Assembly: GCA_951230915.1 (NCBI GenBank)
Contig: OX579633.1
Coordinates: forward strand, 50,482,029-50,546,028
Length of the DNA: 64,000 nt
Reading direction: 5' to 3'
From: Antitrichia curtipendula
Taxonomy: Eukaryota > Streptophyta > Bryopsida > Hypnales > Leucodontaceae
Below, in pieces: positions 11,633 to 23,238 of the stretch. Below the pieces are notes generated by a model. It made no database searches, had not been told where the DNA came from, and was given only the letters and a program-made list of their open reading frames with translations. The translations under genes were made by a program, and so were the position numbers. The stretch's first letter is position 1; every line of letters begins with the position of its first letter.

Positions 11633-14600
11633 ATGGCTGGAAGCATGCATGCACTACCTGTGCGAGCTCGTGCAACCATTCGTCTCTATGATGATGGTCG
11701 TACACTACGACACATTTCTATAGGTGACTTGATTTTACAAACAGAGCTCAGAGTTCTCACAGAGAAAAATGTCCACTCCTACAGATGTCCGTGCAAGGAC
11801 TGTAAGGGCGGGCCTCGAAAAACCATCAGGATCATTCGCCAACACCATGCTGCAGTCGGTAGGGATCTCTTTCTCACGAAATCCTTACTAGGCGGAGATC
11901 CAGCACAAGGCTACCCGCGCCGTGGTATTTGGGTTGAAGACGCGGCTTACGATGACGATGTTGTTGAAGACGCTTCCGCAGACGTTGTTGCTGACGGAGT
12001 CACAAATGAAACCGAAGATGAGAACGACATCCCACAGAACGAGGGGGACGCCGACCGAAGACATGTGCCTACCCTAGACGAATTCCACGACGTGCAGCGA
12101 CAACTGATGGAGGCACTGGATCGTAGTGACGAATTGCATGAGCAGGCCCAGGATTCAGCTGAGTGGGTCAACCAAGACGACGTTGGAGATGACACGCTGG
12201 ACGGCTTGGAGGAGATGTACACGCAGGCCACAACGCCTGTATATGCGGGATCCAGAACTAGTGTAGTATCGACAACCATCATCCTCATGAACATGTGCAC
12301 CGTTTTTCACGTTAACAATAAATTCATAGATGAATTGTTTTGTTACTTGGCGGGGGACCTATTGCCAGCCGACAATAAACTACCGAGTACTCATTACGCG
12401 GCACGAAAGAGTATTCGTCGACTCGGACTGCATTACAATAATGTGCACGCTTGCCGCAATGGATGTGTGCTTTACGAAGAGGAGTACGCAGCAGTACACA
12501 CTTGTCCCGTCTGTGGTACCTCGCGGTGGGTGGATGGCACAGCCACGGTTCCGGTGAAGGTGATTAGGCATTTTCCTCTCATTCCAAGGTTGAAACGCAT
12601 GTGGAGGTCTGCAGAGATAGTGCGCATGTTAACCGGATACACCAAGCACGTCAGCAGCAACGGCGTCATGCGCTCTGTAGTGGAGAGCCCAGCATGGAAG
12701 CATGTCGACAATGACGTCACTTTTGACAACTTCGGCTTGGAAATTCGAAACATGCGGTTGGGTTTAGCTCTGGATGGAATCAATCCATTCAAGTTGAACA
12801 ACACCAACTGGTCTACGTGGCCTGTAGTGATTTTGATATACAATTTTGAGCCATGGTTTGTGACGAAGAAGTTCTTCATTTCTTTGTGCATCTTGATATC
12901 AGGGAAGCAGTCACCCACGGCAAAGAACATAGACATCTTTCTGCGCCCATTGCTTAGAGAATTGCATCAACTGTGGCGTGGTGTACCGGCATTGGATTTC
13001 TCCCAGGAGGAAGGAAGGCGGAACTTCATGCTTCGTGCCATACTGCTGTGGACAATATCGGATTTTCCAGCATATGGACTCATTTCCGGCCTCTGCTGCA
13101 AGGGATACAGAAGTTGTCCTCCATGTGGACCGGACACGGATGCACGGATGGCGAAGACTGGAGATGTCCTTCATAACAGAAGAGCAAGGAGGTCAAAGAT
13201 TGTATACGGCGGTGTGAGGAGATATTTACCAAGGCACCACCCTTATCGACGGAACTTAAGATTCAATGGCAAGGTGGACCACCGCCAACGGCCACGAACT
13301 CTGTCAGGTGAAGATGTCATTCAATATGCAGCGTGGCGCCAAAGTTACTTGGATATGGGTGGGAGCGAAAACAGACCGGATGACCCTGTGCACGCCACGG
13401 GGGTGAAACGCCTGTCTGCTTTGTATGAGCTGCCCTATTGGAAGGTAAAAACTGTTTTCCAAAGCATGTATGTCATGAACATGTACAAGGATGACGTCTG
13501 GGAGAATGTTTGTTTGGAATCCCCATGAGCACGACCATGTTCGCATTGGCAGCTTCAATGTTCAGTGATGTCCACAGCGGTGTTTTCAGTAACAAGAACA
13601 TGTTGTAGAACTTGCTGCTGTCCGTCTGCCATATGAAGAAGTACTGGTTGCTCTCTGTTTCGGGGGGCGGTTTAGGACGTACAGTATCACCATCTCAAAA
13701 TTGCTTTTACATATGCGTTGTGAATTGCTTACAGCACTTGTTGGATCGACACAACTTGGACGTAATGCACTGCGAGAAGAATTTGTGTGAAAACATTGTG
13801 AAGACTCTCTTAGGCACGAAAGACAGTCCAGGGAGTCGCTTGGACGCACAGGAGTTAGAGATACGTGAAGAGATATGGCTGCAACCTCCACGAAGACAAC
13901 AAGATCAATTCTATATGCCGCACGCCCTATACGTGCTGAAGCCTCATGAGAGAAGAGAATTTGTCTCCATTATTTCAAATATTCAAACGCCTTCAAAGTA
14001 CGTGGGTAGCATCCACAAACAACTGCAAGATGGGAAGTTGCAGTACATGAAAACACATGATTACCATGTGCTCATGCAACAAGTAAAAGATAGAAGTTCT
14101 TCTGAATGTCTGTTTATACTGACTACATTTTATTTCAGAGTTGGACATGTTGGATGTAATGCCATACTCAGTGTCAAGACAGTCCCCACCTTGTCAATAG
14201 GCCAATTGTATACAGTACTTCAGACATCTGTGGTGACAAGGGTGCATGTTCCTGAAAATGACATAGAAGACATATGAATGCAACGTCTGTGTCAGTGTTG
14301 ACATAGAAGACATGTCTGCTCGTTCCCTTCATGTTTTTCGAGGAAGCGCATTGTTTGCAGTGAATACGACTCTGACGCTGTCCCTGGTACTGAATATGAT
14401 GCGCAGATACTACCAGTGGCGGTTCGCAACATACTTGACGAAAATGTGCGCATGGCTATAATAAAAATGAGCAGAGTTTTCCAGAGACTTTGCGCTAAAG
14501 AGGTACGGCAGTCAGACGAAGAAGACATGATGCACGACATAGTCATGGCTACATGTGTGTTGGAGAAGGAGTTTCCCCCCACTTTTTTGAACATCATGAC

Positions 14601-16103
14601 ACATTTACTGGTGCACTTAGTGGAGCAACTTTTCCGGTGCGGTCCAGTGCACTGCAGGTGGATGTATCCTATAGAGTGATACATGAAGACATTAAAAGAC
14701 TATGTTCGCACGCTCGCGCATCCAGAAGGCAGTATAGCAGAGGGCTACCAAATGGATGACACACTAGGCTTTTGTACAGAGTACATGCGTCAATACAAGG
14801 GCACAAACGAACGTGTGTAGGACCCAGATGAAGACGCAACCATGAATGACGAAATACTACGTCTGAATTGCCAACGGAAGCGCAAAATATCTGATGACTT
14901 CAGAAAGTACGCCCACGCATTCGTCCTTGACAACACAGCATGTCTGGAGGACTGGCATCAGTAAGTGCAAACAAGCTTTTCAAGACTGTCATGCTCATTT
15001 CTGAAGATGACAGCGTCGTAGAATTCTCTGAAGTTGTTGTCAAAATTGACAAGGTCATTGCTTCAAGGGACAGGCGGCCCTGTCGAAAGAGACGTCGGCG
15101 TCTGTGCACATGTGTTACAGCAGTCGTCACGACTTTTGAAAGTGGCGTCTTTCGTGATGTTCATTTCTTCTCAGCTGATGTAGTCGTGTTCTCAATTACG
15201 TTTTCCAGAACGCAGTCCCAGACGTCTTTTTTTTTTTCATGGATGCATTGTATGTGTTGCAGGGACTACGTTCTTGCAAGAGTGCAGCGTTGGCAAGATA
15301 GGGAAAGTTTTCGACGACAGTATCGTAGACGAAATCCTGCAGTCGTCGTCTGTTACCTTGCGGCCTTGCAGGACTTGTCTCCCTTTCCCGACTGGCTAAG
15401 TGAACGCGTGAGGACAATGCAAGAAGCAGGAATGCCAGTGCAGGAGGTTGTGCTGCAATATGCCCAACCTCCGGAGCGGTATGCAACATCGCACCGCCAA
15501 ATGTATGCGTTTGGCATCCATTTCCGCGTACGCAGTGCGAAATCCGGGCTGGTGACACACGACTCTTGTGTGGTGGCATCATTCACTCAACAACTACGTT
15601 GGGGGCTTCATAGTGGACGCCCCGTAGAGAGAACAGATGACTATGTTGGATACATTGAGGAGATTCTGGAGTTAGATTACACGAATCACTGCACCACCGT
15701 CCTAGTGTGTGACTGGGTTCAAGCAGCAAGAGATGCTCGTTTTCCTAACGTGCAACGTGATCGATACGGCTTTACGGTGGCTAACTTCAACCGCTTGGAT
15801 GGGAAAGTGCATCCTAATTCTTTTGCATTTCCACTACATTGCCAACAAGTGTTTTTTTCTGACGATCCACATAGACAAGGCTGGAAGATAGTATGCCGCA
15901 CTGATGTCAGGGGTAGGCGTGGGCATTTACAAATGCAACAAGGCATTCCTGACGTCGTCGATGTTGGAAATGACGAGGGCTTTGTTGGTTTGCAACCAAA
16001 AATGGTAGACAGTGAACCCATTCGGCCTGCTTCAGTAACAGGGGGAACGTTCATTCCTTCCGCCGCAGAATCTCCAAGGGCGGACGAGCCACAAGCACAG
16101 TAG
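11633..16103 (+). pseudogene. TNP2-like CACTA transposase (Transposase_21, DUF4218, DUF4216), two nonsense codons
   Basis: The gene reads from ATG 11633 to a stop at 16103 with three introns: 13445-13734, 14083-14406 and 14961-15262. Each junction restores conserved sequence and phase. Exon 1 has a Cys-rich start (SYRCPCKDCKGG, like the transposase-associated domain), an acidic linker, and the Transposase_21 core with GLALDGINPF (Asp about 381) and TISDFPAYG (Asp about 477). Exon 2 starts HLLDRHNLDVMHCEKNLCEN, containing the likely third acidic residue, and enters DUF4218. Exon 3 continues with ILPVAVRNILDENVRMAIIK to RWMYPIE. There a TGA (14677-14679) replaces what is normally Arg before YMKTLK, and a TAG follows at 14818-14820. 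Exon 4 contains DUF4216 (YGFTVANFNRLDG, CQQVFFSDDPHRQGW). Everything up to the TGA is open, so decay is recent or the protein is truncated. Confidence 0.88.
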
Positions 16104-17969
16104 TAGAGTTGCAATGACAGTCTTCGGGTGAAAGACCGATCCGGCTGATGCTGGTCGACATGTTTTTGTCTGCATCAATAATGACGTTCTGTCGGACGTC
16201 ACTGATGTGTATGAGCACGTCCAATCTGACGACCTCTTTAACATAGAGACATTTTCGTAGTCTTCCGGTAGTAGACGTGCTGCCAGTGCTAGGTATGTGT
16301 AGAGTAAACATGTTCGGGTACCCTATGTGTGCTGCCAATCACTTTTCGCTATAAAACATCTTTTTACTCATATATTCTAATTATTATTTTGTTTGTTTTA
16401 CACAGCATTTTCTATAATAACTGTTTATAATTATATTTCATTGTCTCCAAAGTAGTACATGCTGCGAGTAAGCAATTCCATATTGTCCGAACTCCACAAA
16501 TGTAAAAAGACTTGGGCATATGCTTGTATAATTTTAGTGCTCGCCAGAATGTGTTACATATGAAGGCATTCTCATTCGCCTAATAATGAACAGTAATAGG
16601 GATTCTAATTTTCCGTAATTCGTGTGTAGCACTGCAAGTGTAGCATTCTTGATTACGAAAATTTCTGTGTGAACACAGAATACGAAAACTGTACTACATT
16701 TCTGGAGAAAAAAAAAAAGAATAAGATAGAGGAATTTCTATGAAATATACTATGTATAGGTCAGAATCTGAAATTCTTCGTGGAATATATTTTCTCCGAC
16801 ACCCCCCAAAAAAAAAATTTAATAATTAAAAAATTAAACAAAAAATAAAATCCCAAAAAAATATAAAGAGAATTAAATAAAAGTAAATTTAATTTAATTT
16901 AAAAAAAAAAAAAATACATATATATATATATATACATATATGTACATGTATATATTACACTGGATAAAATTCAATTTATCCTTCAAGACAATGATATTCC
17001 TCTAATAAAATGCATCATCGGATTTCAGAAATTAATTAGTTCATTGCTTCAAAAAGTTCACTGTTTAAGGGCAAAAAAAATTCAAAAAATGTATTCTACT
17101 ACATTTATTTGGATTGCTCCAAAAGAAAAGAACTATAATACTTCAATTGAAAATTGTTCTATCTTTTCCTTTCAGAATTTAATGTCTGCAGACATCAGTG
17201 GACAACAACTATGAGTTTGTCCTCAAAATTCGCTCTGTCAAAATCAAATTATTCTAATTGACCAAAAATATAGTACTGTGGACACTTTTTTTTTCTCTCT
17301 TTCTAACATTTTTGTTAGCAATAAATTCTTATTCTTCACAATGAATTATATTTTGTGCGACATGAATATAATTTTTTCATTAATAGTAGTAGTCCTCTAT
17401 GCAGAGAAACAATTAATTTTTTATACATTTCTGAAGATAAAACTATATGTTTACTTCAATACGTTTATTGTTTTGATTAAACAAATATTTTGGTTTCTAA
17501 GAAATTGTTTTTCATTACAAAAAGTGACGTGTCCTAGAAAAAAGAATGCTTTCCTGTAACAGCCATGTGTTAGTATAGGAACTGTAGTTTCATCCACCAT
17601 TGTTTCATCCATCCGAAGAACATGTGTGTTCATTGGAAACTGCTGGTCCCACACTTTTTTCCTGTCGGGCAGCGTTCTTCCAGTATGCCATCAGTAAAAA
17701 ACCGAAATCACTAGCAATGTGAACCAGAACAGTGGCTGACGTGGCGCATGCACGTTTTCAGACTCGTTTTCTAAAAACATGTTAACATTCTCTCCGACGT
17801 CAAAGAAAACACGTCCGTTCCCTACGACATGACAGCGTTCTTCGACTTCTGTGGAGCTATCCCGTAGAACATCACAAACTATTCCAGTTGCTGCCGACGT
17901 TTCCTATGCAACGTGCGGACATCTTCAAAAACAGCACCCGTTGCATTGCAACGATTGCAAAAACGCGGG
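16104..17969. other. CACTA right noncoding region with an AT-rich block
   Basis: From about 16340 to 17570 base composition drops sharply to AT-rich, with homopolymer A runs and a TA microsatellite at about 16916-16960. It then returns to the GACGT-rich subterminal region (17740-17890). The AT block may be a nested insertion; I could not find its termini. No conserved coding sequence is visible. Confidence 0.45.
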
Positions 17970-19589
17970 TTTCTTATAGTGATCATTCTTTGGTATTCAA
18001 CCACAATGGGAGATGTGTGGTACTGTGACCGGCCTTTACTACGTGTCCAACGGAAGCAGAGTGTGCCTTCTTGTACTGAATCCACTGAGGTACTAAGTAG
18101 GCACATATGAATAGCATCAAACCATACTACAACAGCCATCCGGCGTGAACGATGCATCTAAACAATCAACCCACCCCGCTCAGCAGAAACATATGCGTAC
18201 GTGGCTAAAGTAGGGGGCATCCCCAATCTATTAGGCATCACAGTACCAGTTGCAAGGAAACCTTCCCTCAACAAGTCATCAAACAGACGAGGTGAAGTAA
18301 AAAAACAATCTGTCACTACCACGTGCCTTAGACCTTTCAAGTCAGAAACCAACTGCAAAACTACCTTGCGGCCTAGGTCCTTTTCACTCTTCTCACCCTT
18401 CCGTCCCGTGTATACTTGCAAATCATACACATATCTGGATTCACTGTTTGTTGAGCACCACACTTTAATTCCATACTTTACCGGTTTATTTTTCATATAT
18501 TGCTTTATACCGCATTTCCTACCACGATAAGGGATCATTATCTAGTCTACACAAACATATCGCTCACAGTTGTACAGACATTTAAAAGCTACCACAAAGT
18601 CTTCCAGCAACCAGCGCACTTTAGCGATCTTGTCATACTGGAGATGGGCCTTGTCGGTTTATAAGGTCATGTTGTCCACTAGGTGGATGTTGCTACAAAT
18701 CTTCTCAAATCTCGCTCTGCGCATGGACGCCCTCACTAGGGGATAGCCAAAAAAATTACAGTGGTTCCAGTATAGCCTAATATTAGGAAGCTTTTTCAGT
18801 CCCATTCTAATACAAATTCCCAACCAACATCTGAGCTCTCTCGGTGTTAGATCCTCCTAGTTCAAATCCTCATTTTGTTTGAGCGGATTGCGGTAGTTCG
18901 GTTGCCTAGCATGCCGATTCATGTATTCACAAATCCTATTCAGCGTCTCCAAAGACCAATACTGCTCAAAAAATTCATGTAAACGACGGGGACGCCTACT
19001 TGGTCGCCGAACAGGCCCAAAAGGAGGTCCTGTGAAAGGAAAGCGCTATGGCAACAAGGTGGTACTAATGTCCTCCCAATGCTGGGGGATATAACGATGT
19101 TGGAACTCTAAGGATTCAAAATCGATGCCAGGTTTTGAAAGGAAAGTATCCTCTACTACTTCAAGGTCACTCCTCTCATCCGACACCACCCCATCTGAAT
19201 TACCTGAGTCCAAATTTCCTTGCCAGTCAATGAATTTCGCCTCCCAGTCGGGGTCGTTACTTTCTTTGTTGCTATCTGCAGCTCCATCTTCCAAATACTA
19301 CGGTTGATCCAAGGTGAAAGTGCTGCCTGAGTAGGCTGCTGGCTGCAATCATCTGTACCAAGGTCCGCTTGCTCAAATTTGTTGGCGATGTCTCCTTCAT
19401 GAGCAGGTTGGCAATTGTCCTTAGCAATAGCATGTGCACCCACTACTCCTCTAAAATCGACCTTGTACATGATGGCGCCTGTTATTGCAAGCTGGAATTA
19501 TCTCAGTACTTCCCCACGCATCAGATTTGCAGACCCCGTAGTCGGTGACAATCCCAAAAGGGGTCGCGCCACCCACACATGAGTAACAA

Positions 19590-21123
19590 CTATCGCATCG
19601 TGTTCAGCCACAACGCCATCAATACCTGCGACGTGAACGCAATCTCCCTCTTCACTGCACCATGAATACCAATCAAGGTTGTCCCTCTCTTGCTTGGGAC
19701 TGCTGAAATCGGAACCACCGGAAATGACACGCTTCCCTTCACGAAGGCGGCGAAGGCGGTCGGCACTATTGCAGCCCGAACCTGGTGTCTCTTTACAATC
19801 GAACGGGGGTGGGGTGGGGGTGGAGGGGTTGCAACATGATCCACCTCGATGTCACCAAACCAATGTTCGTCATCAACTTCCGTTTCGTTGAGGCCCAGTC
19901 TATGCAACCCATGCCGTTCATCCTGCATTCAGAAAAGTAAATTCACTAAGACACCTTTCCTGATGGACTGAGGTGTATGAAGCGCCTCTACTTGAATCTC
20001 AGGTCTAAGCCAACCGGGCGGTGTTCCCTTGTCTTTGTTTTGTGCCACCACTGTAGTCTTCTTTGAGGATTCTTTGCTATCACGTCCCCGTCCTCTCCGT
20101 CACCGCTCTCCACCCAAAATTGCTAATGAATCATTATTACTCAAAATTGGACTACAAGCAGGCCTCTGGCCCCTGCCTTGCCCCACTTCTCTCCCTGGTC
20201 CGATGTTATCACCACCCTCTGCACTATGCCCTTCATCCCTTGGGCGCCCCACCCGCCCTCTGCTACCGTTTTGCACGCCACCCCTAGAGGGCAAGGGAAT
20301 CAGACCTCCCCCCTCCACCACGCAATCTGCAAGCGTTGCATTTCCCTTCCGTATCCCCTTCAATTGCCTACCGGTCTTCGGCTTGCTTGCGGCAAAATTC
20401 TTGCTTATGGTGACGTTGTAATCTGGAGCGCCCATCGGAATGAGTATTGTCAAGGGATCCAGAATTGGCAGGACCTCTGTTTCCACATTTGGCTAGACCA
20501 ATGCCAAATCTAGTCTCCGCCTGTTGTTGGGGGGCAACATCAAGGGCGATATCACACTAAATGAGCTTACGCAGGTTGCCCCCACTGGCGACACTGGTTG
20601 TAGATTGGATCCCTCCCCGACAAATCCCTTTGCAAATTCCAGTAGAGCCTTCTTCCGCTCTCTCTCTAAGCTTGACCCTCCTCTGGCACGTCGGAGAGCA
20701 CAAGAGAAGCCTCCCCTGTGCTGCTATGCGAGCAGCCTCCTTGGTCGACAATTGGGAGCTCATCTTTGTCAGGCAACACCTCTCTTGCAACGCGGAAGAC
20801 CTCGTCCGGGAAATCACGCCTCTTTTGCCAGCCCAAGATGTAGGCAATGTTGCTGTAGAATAGAATTCGGAAATGTGTGGCAGCACAACATCTGGTAGTT
20901 CAGCTATCTTGGTTGCACGAGGAAGCGATAACAAGTGCTGATCATCTAAACAATTCAGGATCCGCTCAGTCTCATTCTGGCTTGCATAAATGTCTACAAG
21001 CCAGGGACGAAGAGCATGCGCTTGCATCGAATGAGAGTGAGGAAATTGGGAGCCCAATGTGCCACATAAATCTGCCATGGCATCGTTTGCTTGAATGCCT
21101 TGGAGGTATTGCTGAAAGCGCAA
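19590..21123 (-). pseudogene. Unrecognised minus-strand ORF remnants in the piggyBac element
   Basis: Three open stretches lie 5' of the transposase: 20557-21123, 20100-20486 and 19590-19928, separated by stops or shifts. The first reads RPWLVDIYASQNETERILNC and SSQLSTKEAARIAAQGRLLL. The second has a lysine-rich part (SKPKTGRQLKGIRKGNATL) and a glycine/arginine-rich part. The third has an acidic start and basic KRHQVRAAIV. I recognise no family. They may be a second ORF of the element, a 5' extension of the transposase gene, or a captured host fragment. Confidence 0.35.
19805..19828 (+). repeat. G-run cluster (possible G-quadruplex)
   Basis: Five G-runs of two to five bases follow each other with one-base spacers: G5 T G4 T G5 T G2 A G4. 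The composition fits a G-quadruplex on the plus strand. It lies inside the piggyBac element, opposite a proline-rich stretch of the minus-strand remnant. Confidence 0.5.
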
Positions 21124-21853
21124 GCTTGCCGATTAGAAGTAGTGCTCGCAATTGAAAACTGGGAATAATCCCGCCTTTAAGTAACCCCACTATCGGGACT
21201 CATGAGGCGCAGGCAATCACCTCATGTCCTGAGATTGCGACGCCTCCACCTTTGCCACCCTTTTCAATTGATGGTCACCATCACCACTGCAAACAAAGTC
21301 CCGCCCCCCAAATTTCCACTACTGCTACTCACAAACCCTGTCCTCCCCCTGCATTTCCACTACTTCTACTCACACGTCCTTGCTCGGATCCTAAGCGCCA
21401 GAACAACAACCTAGCTGCAATCATCTCTTAGTACCAAACCCTTGTCCTTGCCAAATCGTACCCTAAAATGTTTCTAAATCAGTTGAGCAAGGTGAAGCCT
21501 CAGACATGCACAATAGAATACACTTTCAGCTTGGCGGGAATGCAATGTCCCAAAGGACGGAACAAAGTCGCCCCAACAGTCTTTCGTCGAGTTGTCCTTG
21601 GTGTCACCCGGGGCACGACAAGTGACGTGGCGTGTTCCTTTCTGTCCCAACCACAAATCCTTGGCCGCAGAAAAATTCACCATAAATTCAGAACATATCC
21701 AATTCTAAATCGGATTGCAGCGTTCAATTCTGCATCTGAATCCCTCCAATACGTTAGTTCACAATTTTGCGAGATTCATTTCTGATTTTCTGTTATTCAT
21801 CTTCGCAATTAGCTCGAGGACAGATTGTGTCCTCAGGATTGTTCTGGGGTTAA

Positions 21854-23238
21854 AAGGTCAATCGGTGCAATTTCTTGTGAAGGTTCTTGTCATTTGTCCT
21901 TACAATTAAATGACTGGCGATATGTTTAACGTACTCTGATTTGTGCATTGTCTTCTTGGTGCATAGTGATTTTGTGCACAATCTTCTGAGTGCATAGTGC
22001 ATAGTCACTCATGGATTTTCACTCATAGATATTAATCCTTGATTAATTTTTTGATTAATTTTTCCACCTCCCCCCTTGTATTTTTCTCCAAACAATCTCC
22101 CTTGCAATTGATATGGGATTATGTGATGTCCATATGTATATTGTTTGTATTTGTATTTGTGTATCAACATCCATATTCCATATATACATATCACATTTCC
22201 AATATCGTATATTCATATTCCATATTTTGTACTATATCCATATTTAGTGTCCATATTCAGTATCCATGGCTGCAATGAATCAACAATGAATCAACAGTAC
22301 GTTTTATTTTTAAACATCTGATCTTACGCCCGAGAAGGGGTCATCTTTTTTTAAAGGATCATCAGACGGTGGAGAATAATCAGATCCGGGCAGGCAGGGG
22401 CCAAGGCAGAGTGTTCACATCTTCTCACCAGATAGTCGATAGTTTAACGTATATCCGAGCGCCTTCTAAGTGAATTGCACATGATTTGATCTGTTGTTTC
22501 CAGGCGCTGTGCAGTAGCCATGGCAGGCTTCAGAACATCCACACACAAGCTCCAAGAGAGAGTACAGCCCGTGGACACCAGATCATGTGCATGTGGAGGA
22601 AGACCCTGAGGAATGATGCATAACTGTGGATTCATCAACCTCACATCCAGTCTGTTCAGTGAAGCACACATCTGTTGTCAAGCATTTACATCAGGAAGAA
22701 GAAAAAGTAGATCAATCAGAAAAGAAAAATCAATCGTGTCCAAGGTAAGTATTCGCGACCAATTTGGTCATATCAACATGTATCAGCCACCCAAACCAGT
22801 AGCTTAACCCATTAAGGTCCATGATGTAACATTTTTCTGTGTAACAGCAACCTATATACGGTTGCCTGGACCTTAAAAGGCTTAAATTCCGCCCTCTTTG
22901 TTCACAGCAAGGAGGTCATAAAGTGGGGCAATTGCATAAGCCCTGAAAAGTCCTGTGAGATAACAAACCAGGACACATAACCGGTGGCAATTACTTTCTA
23001 ACAGCAACAGATTCAGGTATGGAAATCACTTCTGTTCCACAGTAAAGAGAAGCAGAGCGTCACCAACAGGATGAGAAACATAACAATCACGAAGCTATTA
23101 TGCAAGTAGTTTCCGTGGCTTCAGTGACCACAATTTTCTGGAGAATATCAATGAAACAGTACTATGCCTGTTGAACAAACAAGCCTCACAACTGTGGGTA
23201 CTAATTTACAACTGTCTAAGTCTAAGTGACGAGATCCA
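21854..23238. other. Intergenic DNA left of the LEA_2 gene
   Basis: This holds AT-rich DNA (21900-22300, with TAT/TTG microsatellite-like stretches), a small TTAA MITE (22804-22885) and the probable 3' UTR of the LEA_2 gene. A minus-strand open stretch at 22444-22671, preceded by an acceptor-like CAG, reads NPQLCIIPQGLPPHAHDLV. I do not recognise it and do not call a gene. Confidence 0.4.
22804..22885. mobile_element. 82-bp TTAA-flanked mini-MITE (piggyBac-like)
   Basis: The left end is TTAACCCATTAAGGTCCA. The right end, as reverse complement, is TTAAGCCTTTTAAGGTCCA. Both sides carry TTAA. The ends resemble the TTAACCCC-AAAGGACCA ends of larger elements further right in the window, so this looks like a short internal-deletion member of that family. 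Confidence 0.65.

Larger units (their letters stand above)
4581..17981. mobile_element. En/Spm-type CACTA transposon, 13.4 kb, nested in piggyBac
   Basis: The left end starts CACTATAAGAAAACTG and the right end is the reverse complement of CACTATAAGAAACCCG, giving 12 identical terminal bases. A 3-bp ATC duplication flanks it (4578-4580 and 17982-17984), as expected for CACTA elements. It carries the two usual genes: a TNP2-like transposase on the plus strand (11633-16103) and a Transposase_24/TNPA-like gene on the minus strand (6819-9434), in divergent orientation. Both subterminal regions are dense in GACGT/ACGTC motifs. The insertion splits a host transposase frame exactly, so the boundaries are secure. 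Confidence 0.95.
4148..19470 (-). pseudogene. piggyBac-like transposase (DDE_Tnp_1_7), interrupted and decayed
   Basis: The coding frame starts near 19470 and ends at a TGA at 4148-4150. A CACTA element occupies 4581-17981 with a 3-bp duplication. The right part has an acidic N-terminal region, then the conserved DDE core: MIPYRGRKCGIKQYMKNKP, KPVKYGIKVW, and VVTDCFFTSPRLFDDLL with the second Asp. It then reads VVVWFDAIHMCLLSTSV and VVEYQRM before the insertion. The left part resumes with MRGVDLVDQCRMEY (third Asp), SHKWWHRLLLFVLDTSLGNA, and a C-terminal Cys-rich finger near 4190-4270 (CVTCC, CLSC, CEGEC). Premature stops lie at 19046-19048, 18857-18859, 18659-18661, 18542-18544, 18158-18160 and 4376-4378, and a frameshift lies near 19294. 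All but one stop are TAG. Family identity is strong; it cannot make an active protein. Confidence 0.9.
2914..21853 (-). mobile_element. piggyBac-superfamily element, split by a nested CACTA element
   Basis: The left boundary is TTAA (2914-2917) followed by CCCCAGAACGACCCTG. The right boundary is the reverse complement of CCCCAGAACAATCCTG followed by TTAA (21850-21853). The termini match at 14 of 16 positions, and TTAA is the piggyBac target duplication. Inside, on the minus strand, lies a piggyBac-type (DDE_Tnp_1_7) transposase pseudogene. Removing the 13.4-kb CACTA insertion leaves an element of about 5.5 kb. Two further minus-strand segments (19590-21123) sit on its 5' side. Terminal match, TTAA and a transposase in one unit make the call firm. 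Confidence 0.88.

Noticed and set aside
11947..12300. Minus-strand Ser-rich ORF
   Set aside because: It is antisense to the acidic linker of the TNP2-like transposase.
18158..19048. Reassigned TAG codon as explanation for the stops
   Set aside because: All host genes in the window end and splice normally under the standard code, and the same frame also has TAA and a frameshift; a pseudogene is simpler.
22444..22671. Possible exon on the minus strand
   Set aside because: There is an acceptor-like CAG and an open frame, but no family motif and no partner exon was found.
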